A stretch of DNA of 64,000 nt from CAYNST01 sp964434105 (lineage in GTDB: Bacteria; Pseudomonadota; Gammaproteobacteria; Pseudomonadales; Cellvibrionaceae), in contig CAYSTJ010000011.1 of the NCBI GenBank assembly GCA_964434105.1, forward strand, positions 27,967-91,966. Direction: 5' to 3'. Position numbers and translations under genes: made by a program. The notes beneath the pieces are model-generated. The model saw only the letters and a program-made list of their open reading frames with translations, had not been told where the DNA came from and searched no databases. Below, one piece after another: positions 43,398 through 51,717 of this stretch (position 1 is the first letter of the stretch; every line of letters begins with the position of its first letter).

Positions 43398-43844
43398 TTG
43401 GAACAGTCTATCTATAACAAAGCAGTCGCCATATTAGCCCGACGGGATCACGCCTGTCGGGAGCTTGAGCGAAAGCTGTCTGCTGCATTTCCCGAGCACA
43501 CCGGTCTGATTCCGGGCGTGCTTGACCGCCTGCAGGAGCAATCCTACCTTTGTGATTCCCGCTTTTCGCAATCCTATATTCGTTACCGTGCCGGTATGGG
43601 TTTTGGCCCGGTGCGCATCGCCAATGAACTACTGGCGAAAGGCGTGCGGCAATCTGTACTGGCGTCTGCAATGCAGGAAGTCGAACGGACCGATTTAAAT
43701 TGGGAATCGCTTGCCAGGCGGGTCTGCTTTAAAAAATTCAAAGGACCGCCGTCGGACCTCAAAGAAAAATCTCGTCAGGTTCGTTTTTTGCTTTATCGCG
43801 GTTTTTTGACTGAACATTTTGCCTCTTTTCTCAATGAGTGCTGA
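43398..43844 (+). CDS. recX: Regulatory protein RecX
   Basis: A 148-residue helical protein of three-helix repeats that limits RecA filament growth. Typical features are AVAILARRDHACRELERKL at the N-terminus and DSRFSQSYIRYRAGMGFGPVRIANELLAKGV. The start is TTG at 43398, 14 bases after recA. In many relatives alaS follows; here a gene-free stretch does. Confidence 0.93.
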   Translation: MEQSIYNKAVAILARRDHACRELERKLSAAFPEHTGLIPGVLDRLQEQSYLCDSRFSQSYIRYRAGMGFGPVRIANELLAKGVRQSVLASAMQEVERTDLNWESLARRVCFKKFKGPPSDLKEKSRQVRFLLYRGFLTEHFASFLNEC

Positions 43845-44352
43845 CGCCCGGTACGAACGTTTCCACCGTCCGATATAGGCCTGCCGAAAGCCCCTCCAGA
43901 TGGCCTTCCGGTTTATGCATCGCAGGGCATGGAACAGCGGCGATTACTCGTAAATATTTCACGCTTCCCGCACTTGGCCTGGTCGGCGCGCCGACTGTAC
44001 CGATAGTTTGCTGACCGTATTTTTTTGCGGCTATGGGTAAAACCGGGCAGGCTGAAAATTCTATGGACCGGTTTCCATCCAGGTTCGGCCATCGCGCTGT
44101 CGCCCGTACCCAATGTTGCAAAAAAGCAACAATATCAAGCAGTTTCTTTGATGCACCTGAATTGATGCCCGCGACTCTGGCAGACATATTGCACTGCTGA
44201 TTTGCGTCTGTCGCAGGGAAGTGGCCCGGCTACACACGGTGTTCCGTTGCCGCCGGCATTCCTGCAAGTGTTATCTCACATCGCGAAGATTTATATGCAA
44301 TTAAGCAGGCAAAGCCTGCATCGTTATTTGACTTTGGTATTGGATTGTTGTC
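43845..44352. other. Intergenic region recX-opgG
   Basis: 508 bases, no gene accepted. Contains a perfect 14-base palindrome GTCGGCGCGCCGAC (43982-43995), followed ~30 bases later by T7, and a TGTTGC/GCAACA stem (44113-44130). The opgG promoter is expected in the AT-richer last 120 bases. Confidence 0.45.
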
Positions 44353-45960
44353 ATGACAGTTACTTCAGTATTTCCGAATTGCCGACCTGGTACATTTTGT
44401 AACAACTACATCAAATTTATAAAAAGCGCTGTAATTGCTGGTCTGGTATCGGCTTCTCTTCCCGCTTTCAGTGATGCATCTCCGACAACCGACATATTGC
44501 TGAACCTGATGACTGAAAGGGCTAAAGACCTTGCTTCAAAAGATTATCAGACGCCTGATGCGTCATTGCCGGCCGAGCTGGAAAACATGGGGTACAGTCA
44601 GTATCGGGCGATTAATTTCCTGTCGGAAAAAGCCCTGTGGAAGGACGAGTCCCTGTTTGAATTGCAGTTTTTCCACCCGGGCTTCCTTTACAAAGAGCCG
44701 GTGGAAGTACGCATAATCGATGGCGACGGGGTCAATACGCGTCTTGATTTTGATCCTGGTTTATTTGAGTACAACGATCCTGCCAAAGGGCTTGCGAATG
44801 TGGCGACACCGGAGCTGGGTTTTGCCGGACTGCGTATCCATTATCCTTTGAACTCCACCGAATACAAAGATGAAGTCATGGTCTTTCAGGGCGCGTCCTA
44901 CTTCCGAATGGTCGGCCCCGGCCAGGTCTACGGTATCTCTGCACGGGGACTGGCCATAGATACCGCGGGTGCCAATGGTGAGGAGTTTCCGTCTTTTAGA
45001 GAATTCTGGCTACTGAAACCGTCAGAAACGCAGGGCGTCATGCATGTGTTTGCATTGCTGGATTCACCCTCGGTTGCCGGTGCCTATCAATTTGATTTGC
45101 ATCCCGGCGCCAAGACGTCAGTTGACGTCGAAGTCCGGCTTTTTGCCCGGAAGGATGTCAACAAGCTGGGCATCGCACCGTTAACAAGCATGTTTCATTA
45201 TGGGGAAAATCGAACCCGGTTTTTTGATGACTTCCGCCCGGAAGTCCACGATTCGGATGGCCTGCAAATGCTGACGCATGGCAACGAGTGGATCTGGCGT
45301 CCCCTCACCAACCCCACAGAGCTGAGTATCGTTTCGTTGTCGGACGAAAACCCCCGGGGTTTCGGGTTGATGCAGCGTGATCGTAATTTTGCCAATTATC
45401 AGGATATTGAAGCACGTTATCACGATCGGCCCGGTTTTTGGGTAAAGCCGTTGGGTGACTGGGGCAGGGGCCGGGTAGAACTGGTGGAGATTCCGAGCCA
45501 GTCAGAGACCAACGATAACATTGTGGCTTATTGGGTGCCCGAACGGCCGTTGCGGGCGGGCGAGGAAGCAGGCTACCGCTATAGCCTCATTGCGACAAAC
45601 GGTGAGGTCGGGCCGGATGCTCTCGCCAAGGTGTCCGCGACTCGCATCGGTTGGGCAGCGATACCTGGGGAATCCAGGCCGCCGCCGACCAGCGAACGAC
45701 AGTTTATTGTCGAGTTTAGCGGAGATACGTTGAACAGGTTATCCGAAGACTTGCCCATTGAGGCGGACCTGTCTTTGCAGTCCGGCGCATATCGGGACCT
45801 GCATGTGACAAAAATGCCGGACCATAGCGGCTGGCGGGTCAGTTTCAAACTGTCGCCGGAGAAGAGCAACGCGGTCGATATGCGTCTCACTTTACGTTGG
45901 GGCGAACAGCAGTTAAGCGAGGTATGGAATTATGTCTGGTATCCAAATGCCGTCAAATAA
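44353..45960 (+). CDS. opgG: Glucan biosynthesis protein G
   Basis: A periplasmic protein of 535 residues needed to make osmoregulated periplasmic glucans. The signal peptide lies unusually far in (KSAVIAGLVSASLPAFSDA, ~24-42), so the true start may be internal. The family is recognisable from YRAINFLSEKALW, FHPGFLYKEPV, SYFRMVGPGQVYGISARGLA and FGLMQRDRNFANYQDIEARYHDRPG-type stretches. opgH overlaps its 3' end by 29 bases, so the two form one operon. Confidence 0.95.
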   Translation: MTVTSVFPNCRPGTFCNNYIKFIKSAVIAGLVSASLPAFSDASPTTDILLNLMTERAKDLASKDYQTPDASLPAELENMGYSQYRAINFLSEKALWKDESLFELQFFHPGFLYKEPVEVRIIDGDGVNTRLDFDPGLFEYNDPAKGLANVATPELGFAGLRIHYPLNSTEYKDEVMVFQGASYFRMVGPGQVYGISARGLAIDTAGANGEEFPSFREFWLLKPSETQGVMHVFALLDSPSVAGAYQFDLHPGAKTSVDVEVRLFARKDVNKLGIAPLTSMFHYGENRTRFFDDFRPEVHDSDGLQMLTHGNEWIWRPLTNPTELSIVSLSDENPRGFGLMQRDRNFANYQDIEARYHDRPGFWVKPLGDWGRGRVELVEIPSQSETNDNIVAYWVPERPLRAGEEAGYRYSLIATNGEVGPDALAKVSATRIGWAAIPGESRPPPTSERQFIVEFSGDTLNRLSEDLPIEADLSLQSGAYRDLHVTKMPDHSGWRVSFKLSPEKSNAVDMRLTLRWGEQQLSEVWNYVWYPNAVK

Positions 45961-47869
45961 CAGGGTTGCATTGAAGAACGCAGAAGCCGAACAGGACTAC
46001 CGGATTCACGTGCCGTGGCGTCGTGCCCGCAGTGCGGTATTTTTCCTGCTGTCATTATCTACCATTGCGCTTGGAATCTGGCTGATGTTCGATATTCTGT
46101 CGGCCAATGGTCTGAATATGATCGAGATGGGTCTGTTGATTCTTTATGCCTGCACATTTTCCTGGATAACGTTCGCTTTCTGGAGCGGCGTGATCGGATT
46201 TTTGCTGCAGGTCATGAAAATCGATCCGCTGAGTTTGCGAAAGCTGAAGCCCCGCCCCGATCCGACCATCCTTGGCCCGTCCATCCGAACGGCTGTCGTC
46301 ATGCCGATATACAATGAAGACACCGAGCGCGTGATGGCCGGGTTTGAAGCGTCGTTTCGGTCGCTGTTGCATACCGGCCAGCAGGGCAATTTTGATTTCT
46401 ATTTGCTGAGTGATACGCGTGATCCGGCGATAATCGAAGCGGAAGAGCTTGCCTGGCAGGATTTGTGCGGTCGACTCGGAGATTCTGCCACCCGGGTATT
46501 TTACCGTCGTCGCGCCGCGAATACCGGCAAGAAAGTGGGTAACCTGGCTGATTTCTGTCGCAAGTGGGGCAGCTATTACGAGTGTATGATCGTCCTTGAC
46601 GCCGACAGCGTAATGACCGGTGAGTGCATGCTGCACCTTGTTCACAGCATGGAGCAGAACCCCCGCGCTGGCTTGCTGCAAACCGTACCAATTCCGGTGC
46701 GTCAGGAAACTTTTTTTGGGCGTTTTGTCCAGTTCGCCGCTACCCTCTACAGCCCCATGCTGGCAACCGGTTTGGCATTCTGGCAAACCGATTCAGCGAA
46801 TTATTGGGGACATAATGCCATTATTCGAATCGCACCTTTTATGGATCACTGCGGTCTGCCGCCACTGGATGGGAGGGGTCCTTTTGGCGGTGAAATACTG
46901 AGTCACGATTTTGTCGAAGCCGCTCTGTTGCGCCGGGCAGGCTGGGATGTACTGTTGTTGGCCGATCTGGAAGGCAGCTATGAAGAGGTGCCGAGCAATC
47001 TGCTGGATTACGCGACGCGTGACCGCCGCTGGGTGCAAGGCAATATACAGCACCTTGCCCTGTTGGGTTACTCGGGATGGCGAGGTTTGAGTCGCCTGCA
47101 CTTTCTCTTCGGCGCAGTCGCCTATCTGTCGACCCTTATATGGTTGTCAATGATTGTGTTGAGCACGTTTGATGCGATCTGGCGCGCACTGACGAGCAAT
47201 GTATTTTTTGATAGCAGCTACCAATTGTTTCCGAATTGGCCGGTGGCCAAGGAACAGTTGATCTACTCGGTATTTTACCTGACAGCGGTCCTCCTGCTGC
47301 TACCAAAGCTGCTGGGTGTCATTGTGGCGATGTTGCACAACCGACAGGCTTTTGGTGGTCTAAAAAAATTGGGCCTGGGGGCTATTGGCGAAACGCTGTT
47401 TGCCATTCTCATTGCACCCATCATGATGGTCTTTCATTCGTGGTTCGTGATTAGCGTATTTGCGGGACGCAGTATCAGCTGGGAGGCGCAGTCGCGCGAC
47501 GGCAGAATCGTCGCATGGCGTGACGCGATGCGACGAACCATGGTTGCGACTCTGCTGGCTGCGGCCTGGGGTGTGCTCGCCTGGACAATGGCGCCAAAGT
47601 TCTTCTGGTGGTTAACACCGGTGTTGGTGGGACTGGTGCTGGCAGCACCTATTGTCCGGTATTCAAGCAGTGTAGCCCTTGGTCATCGTGCGCGCAGGGC
47701 CGGCATGTTTGTTACGCCGAATGAAATTCGGGAAGAGAATGTCCTGCAGATGGTACGAAGCAATATGACGGAAATCGTGCCGGGTCGATCGACGCAGTTT
47801 ATGACGTCAATGTTACCGGCGAAGTGGCGGGAAATGCCCGTCCAGTCCTTTCATTCGAAAGCCGGCTAG
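45932..47869 (+). CDS. opgH: Glucan biosynthesis glucosyltransferase H
   Basis: An inner-membrane GT2 enzyme that polymerises glucose from UDP-glucose and passes the chain to the periplasm. 645 residues, shorter than E. coli OpgH (847) because the long N-terminal cytoplasmic region is missing. Visible: N-terminal membrane helices, VVMPIYNEDTERV, the DxD-type LDADSVMTG, HDFVEAALLRRAGWDV and the product-binding RDRRWVQGN, then several C-terminal helices. The start at 45932 overlaps opgG; ATG at 45947 is the alternative. Confidence 0.95.
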   Translation: MSGIQMPSNNRVALKNAEAEQDYRIHVPWRRARSAVFFLLSLSTIALGIWLMFDILSANGLNMIEMGLLILYACTFSWITFAFWSGVIGFLLQVMKIDPLSLRKLKPRPDPTILGPSIRTAVVMPIYNEDTERVMAGFEASFRSLLHTGQQGNFDFYLLSDTRDPAIIEAEELAWQDLCGRLGDSATRVFYRRRAANTGKKVGNLADFCRKWGSYYECMIVLDADSVMTGECMLHLVHSMEQNPRAGLLQTVPIPVRQETFFGRFVQFAATLYSPMLATGLAFWQTDSANYWGHNAIIRIAPFMDHCGLPPLDGRGPFGGEILSHDFVEAALLRRAGWDVLLLADLEGSYEEVPSNLLDYATRDRRWVQGNIQHLALLGYSGWRGLSRLHFLFGAVAYLSTLIWLSMIVLSTFDAIWRALTSNVFFDSSYQLFPNWPVAKEQLIYSVFYLTAVLLLLPKLLGVIVAMLHNRQAFGGLKKLGLGAIGETLFAILIAPIMMVFHSWFVISVFAGRSISWEAQSRDGRIVAWRDAMRRTMVATLLAAAWGVLAWTMAPKFFWWLTPVLVGLVLAAPIVRYSSSVALGHRARRAGMFVTPNEIREENVLQMVRSNMTEIVPGRSTQFMTSMLPAKWREMPVQSFHSKAG

Positions 47870-47930
47870 GGCCGGGATTGCGTGTTGGACCGCCGGCTCG
47901 GTTGGCGCTCAGAATGGCAGGACGACCCGG

Positions 47931-48692
47931 CTACTGACGTTTCGACCCCAGCTTTTCCACCAGGGCGCCAATGATGTCAACAGGCAGCGGGAACACAATG
48001 GTTGAGTTTTTCTCGCCGGCAATATCGATCAGAGTCTGCAGATAACGCAGGGTCATGGCATTCGGACTTTTGGCCAGTACGTCGGCGGCTTCGGTCAGCT
48101 TAAGTGCAGCCTGCGCTTCACCTTCGGCATGGATGACCTTGGCTCGCCGCGATCGTTCCGCTTCCGCCTGCCGGGCAATTGCACGGATCATGCTTTCATC
48201 AAGATCCACGTGCTTGATTTCCACATTGCTGACCTTGACTCCCCAGGCGTCTGTGTGCTCATCCAGAATGTGCTGGATGTCGACGTTCAACTTGTCGCGT
48301 TCTGCGAGCATTTCATCCAGTTCATGCTTGCCCAATACCGACCGCAGCGTTGTCTGCGATAGCTGACTGACGGCTTCCCGGTATTTTTCGACATTGATAA
48401 TCGCCTGCTGTGGATCGACTACCCGGAAGTAAATGACGGCATTGACTTTAACCGAGACGTTATCCTGGCTGATCACGTCCTGCGTCGGAACATCCAACAC
48501 GACGGTCCGCAGGTCGACCCGCTCCATCGTTTGGATCATGGGGATCACGAATATAATGCCAGGGCCGCGCACCCCCGCAAAACGCCCCAGTGTAAAAACC
48601 ACCGCGCGCTCATATTCCCGCATGATGCGCAAACCGTAAACAAGCAGTAAGAGAATAACGGCGAAAAAAATGGTCAGTGCGTAGGTCAGCAT
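47931..48692 (-). CDS. Slipin family (stomatin-like, SPFH) protein
   Basis: A 253-residue membrane-anchored SPFH protein. N-terminal helix (LTYALTIFFAVILLLLVYGL), then the SPFH core (EYERAVVFTLGRFAGVRGPG, DVPTQDVISQDNVSVKVNAV) and a coiled-coil EAERSRRAKVIHAEGEAQAA. Such proteins form ring oligomers and often pair with an NfeD-type membrane protease, as here: the protease gene ends 13 bases upstream. The start at 48692 leaves out an 11-codon extension that overlaps that gene. Confidence 0.92.
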   Translation of the reverse strand: MLTYALTIFFAVILLLLVYGLRIMREYERAVVFTLGRFAGVRGPGIIFVIPMIQTMERVDLRTVVLDVPTQDVISQDNVSVKVNAVIYFRVVDPQQAIINVEKYREAVSQLSQTTLRSVLGKHELDEMLAERDKLNVDIQHILDEHTDAWGVKVSNVEIKHVDLDESMIRAIARQAEAERSRRAKVIHAEGEAQAALKLTEAADVLAKSPNAMTLRYLQTLIDIAGEKNSTIVFPLPVDIIGALVEKLGSKRQ

Positions 48693-48705
48693 AGCTGGTC
48701 TCCGT

Positions 48706-50094
48706 TCAAGTGGTTTGAGGCGCAACGGTGAGGGTAAGTCCGTGTTGCGCAGTTACGATGACACTGTTGCCGACAGTCAGTTGCGAGGAACCGTGTGCGC
48801 GCCAGATTTCGCCGTGAATCCGCACCAGCGCATAATCACCGGACTGCCCGATTACGGTCCCGGTAGCGCCTTCCAGTGCACGATTGGCCTGGGGCCGCGG
48901 CATCCGTGTATTGCGGCCCACCATAAAAACGAGGAGGGCCAGCAACGCAGCGCTGGCCAGTGCCATGCCGCCGATCAGGTGGTGAGAAATCATCATCTCG
49001 GGTAAATCAGTGTCCATCAACATGAGTGAACCGAACACTAAAGCAATAATGCCACCAATGCCGAGGATGCCGAAGCTGGGCATAAACAGTTCGGCCGCGA
49101 TCAACCCTGCGCCCAGGAAGATCAGCGCCAGCCCAGCATAATTGACAGGCAGTACCTGCATGGCATAAAGGCCGAGCAGCAGGCAGATGATGCCGACGAC
49201 ACCGGGTACCATGGCGCCTGGGCTATAACCCTCGAACAGCAGGCCGTAAATGCCGATCAGCAGAAGAAGGTAAGCGATCTGGGGGTTGGTAATCACGGCG
49301 AGCAGGTGGTTGCGCCAGTCCGGTGCGTAATCGACGACCGGCAATTGCGACGTTCTCAGCACACTTTCACCATCGACCATTCTGACGGTTTCATTATGAA
49401 CCTGAGCCAGCAGATCAGCGATGTTGGTGGCGGTAAAATCGATAACCTGCTTTTGCAACGCCTCGTCCGCAGCAAGTGTGGCCGCATTGCGCACAGCCAG
49501 TTCCGCCCAGTCGGCATTGCGGTGGTGGCGGTCTGCCAGCGTGCGTATGAATGCAACAGAATCGTTAATGCGTTTACGTTCCATGTTGGTGGCCGCAACC
49601 GGCTCACCACTGTCTGCAGTGCCATTGTCGGATTTATCGGCTCGTCGGTCCCGGACGGGACTGTCGCTACCAGGCTGCACGGGTGTCGCGGCGCCCAGCG
49701 TGGTTGAAGGCGACATTGCAGCGACATGGCTCGCATAGAGAATATAGGTGCCGGCACTGGCGGCGCGTGCACCCGCAGGGTGCACGTAAGTAATGACGGG
49801 AATGGGAGAGTCGAGAATGGACTTGATGATGTCCCGGGTGGCGTTATCCAGCCCACCAGGCGTGTCCAGCTGAAGAATGGCTGCCGTGGCGCCGTCCGTA
49901 GTGGCCTGTTGCAAGGCACGACGGAAATAATCACTGGTGGCCGGGCCGATCACACCATCGATTGTCAATCGGGCGACGTGGGCTTTGTCGTTGGCGAAAC
50001 ACAATAATGAAACAGTCAGGATGGCGAACGCTAACAAAAACCCCAGGAGTTGGCTGGTAACCTGTGGAACGACTGGATTTTTTACCATGGTCAT
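48706..50094 (-). CDS. NfeD-family membrane serine protease
   Basis: Long-form NfeD of 462 residues: signal peptide (LGFLLAFAILTVSLLCFA), a ClpP-like Ser/Lys protease domain (~35-235; nucleophile Ser in GARAASAGTYILYASH, candidate Lys in MERKRINDSVAF), four or five membrane helices (~245-390), and a C-terminal OB fold (~400-462, ALEGATGTVIGQSGDYALVRIHGEIWRA). In archaea the partner protease cleaves the stomatin tail; here the slipin gene directly follows in the same operon, matching that partnership (family knowledge). Confidence 0.92.
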   Translation of the reverse strand: MTMVKNPVVPQVTSQLLGFLLAFAILTVSLLCFANDKAHVARLTIDGVIGPATSDYFRRALQQATTDGATAAILQLDTPGGLDNATRDIIKSILDSPIPVITYVHPAGARAASAGTYILYASHVAAMSPSTTLGAATPVQPGSDSPVRDRRADKSDNGTADSGEPVAATNMERKRINDSVAFIRTLADRHHRNADWAELAVRNAATLAADEALQKQVIDFTATNIADLLAQVHNETVRMVDGESVLRTSQLPVVDYAPDWRNHLLAVITNPQIAYLLLLIGIYGLLFEGYSPGAMVPGVVGIICLLLGLYAMQVLPVNYAGLALIFLGAGLIAAELFMPSFGILGIGGIIALVFGSLMLMDTDLPEMMISHHLIGGMALASAALLALLVFMVGRNTRMPRPQANRALEGATGTVIGQSGDYALVRIHGEIWRAHGSSQLTVGNSVIVTAQHGLTLTVAPQTT

Positions 50095-50186
50095 TCGTTC
50101 CTCAAAGTGTCGTTGATCTTTAACGGTCTACAATGAATGACGAATTCCGGTTTGGCATCAACTAGGGGATGCGAAAGCGGCCGTTC

Positions 50187-50600
50187 TTAGCGATGAAACT
50201 CGCCTTCCCGCTCGGGTTGCCAGGTGATTTCTTCAATTCTGACCTGGATGTTCTTGCCTCCAGGGCCTGGCCATTCAATTTCGTCGCCCTGGGACAGGCC
50301 CAGCAACGCGCTGCCTACCGGCGCAAGTATCGAGATGGTGCCACCTTTTTCATCCACATCTTTTGGATAAACAAGGGTCAGACGAAATTCTTCAGACGAC
50401 GACGCCACCTTAAAACGGACAGTGGAATTCATGGTCACCAGGGTCGGCGGAATGTCGTGCGGGTCGAGTATGTCGGCCCTCGCCAGCTCGGCTTCCAGTG
50501 CGTCCTTGCCGGGAAACGACTTGTCCGGCAGAGACGCCAGTAAGTGTTCGAGCCGCTCGGCATCTATGGTTGATATAAAAATAGGTGGTTTTGTTTGCAT
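50187..50600 (-). CDS. rnk: Regulator of nucleoside diphosphate kinase (Rnk)
   Basis: A 137-residue RNA-polymerase-binding protein of the GreA/GreB-like family: short N-terminal coiled coil (AERLEHLLASLPDKSFPG) and a C-terminal FKBP-like domain (LTLVYPKDVDEKGGTISILAPVGSALLGLSQGDEI). The start MQTKPPIF at 50600 was chosen; ten more open codons upstream are not conserved in the family. Stands between NfeD and mscL genes without obvious linkage. Confidence 0.92.
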   Translation of the reverse strand: MQTKPPIFISTIDAERLEHLLASLPDKSFPGKDALEAELARADILDPHDIPPTLVTMNSTVRFKVASSSEEFRLTLVYPKDVDEKGGTISILAPVGSALLGLSQGDEIEWPGPGGKNIQVRIEEITWQPEREGEFHR

Positions 50601-50890
50601 GGTTATATCCGGTTGAAATTTAGTGGGCAAAAAACGAACGATTGGCGATGCGAGACCGCGCCCGGCCGATCCATTCGGCGTGAGACGGGGGTCGATTTCA
50701 GATTAAGGGTACTGCAGGCCAGCCGCCTGTATGCAGATCATCGATTAAATGATAGTTCGTTGCAACCGACAATGGGCAATTCAATGGACAGGCGGCTCGA
50801 AATCCGGCGAAGGATGGTCTGAACCGGCCACTGCAGCGCGATGGGCGCGGCAGTTAAAACCGTTACTGACGAATTCGCCGGGATTCGTAT

Positions 50891-51301
50891 TCACAGCGGC
50901 CTTTGTTTCAACAGGTCACGTATTTCTTTAAGCAGTACCTCCTGCGCGGGTGGCTCAGCGGGCGCAGGCGGCGGTTTGACAGCTTCCTTTCTTTTGAAGG
51001 AATTGATCCCTTTGATAACCAGAAAAACGGCTAGCGCTATGATGAGAAAGTCAATAACGGACTGAATGAATTTGCCATAAGCCAACACGACCGCGGGGTA
51101 AGTAGCCGTCGCTTCCTTGAGCGTAATCGCCAGGTCGGAAAAATCAACGCCACCAATCAGGACGCCAATAGGCGGCATTATCACGTCCGCGACAAACGAA
51201 GACACAATTTTGCCGAATGCTGCGCCTATGACAATGCCGATGGCCAAATCCATCACATTGCCTTTTACTGCAAACTCCTTAAATTCCTGGATAATGCTCA
51301 T
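50891..51301 (-). CDS. mscL: Large-conductance mechanosensitive channel MscL
   Basis: An inner-membrane pentameric channel of 136 residues that opens in hypo-osmotic shock. The standard start MSIIQEFKEFAVKGNVMDLAIG, TM1 AIGIVIGAAFGKIVSSFVADVIMPPIG, the periplasmic loop, TM2 (FLIIALAVFLVIKGIN) and a C-terminal helical bundle preceded by PPPAPAEPP are all there. The start at 51301 replaces a 33-codon longer frame; a rather poor ribosome site (AAAAAGG) precedes it. Confidence 0.96.
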   Translation of the reverse strand: MSIIQEFKEFAVKGNVMDLAIGIVIGAAFGKIVSSFVADVIMPPIGVLIGGVDFSDLAITLKEATATYPAVVLAYGKFIQSVIDFLIIALAVFLVIKGINSFKRKEAVKPPPAPAEPPAQEVLLKEIRDLLKQRPL

Positions 51302-51717
51302 AACGTAATGACCTTTTTTAATGGGACTTGGTCCCGGGAACTCTCTGCCAAGTTCAGAGTAACGCTGATTTATGACACAAACGATTAACACTGTAAACAA
51401 AGAAATTTCACGTGAATAGACACCGGCTTACTGTAACCTCGTTTTCGCTCCGGGCTGAATGCCGGACCGGCAAACCCGCGGGCTCGACTCCGTGCGCTGG
51501 ATAACAGTCAGCGCGGAACCGTGTGCGAATAAAATGAGACAAAATCCCCCCGGGAAAGGGGATAGTTGAATCAACTCACAGCATCAGTGTGGCATGTATG
51601 ATAGCTTGTCAGGTTGCAATAAGCAGAGCGAATTCTTTAGAAATGCTCAAATAATCACACAATATGACTTGGGGGCTGCTTTTTTTTGCAGCACTTCACG
51701 CACCTGGAGGGGTACAC
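51302..51717. other. Intergenic region mscL-CotH gene
   Basis: 416 bases without a gene, holding the divergent promoters. A small ATCCCC/GGGGAT stem is present at 51544-51563. A strong ribosome site (CTGGAGGGG, ending ~6 bases before the ATG) belongs to the CotH gene. Confidence 0.4.
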
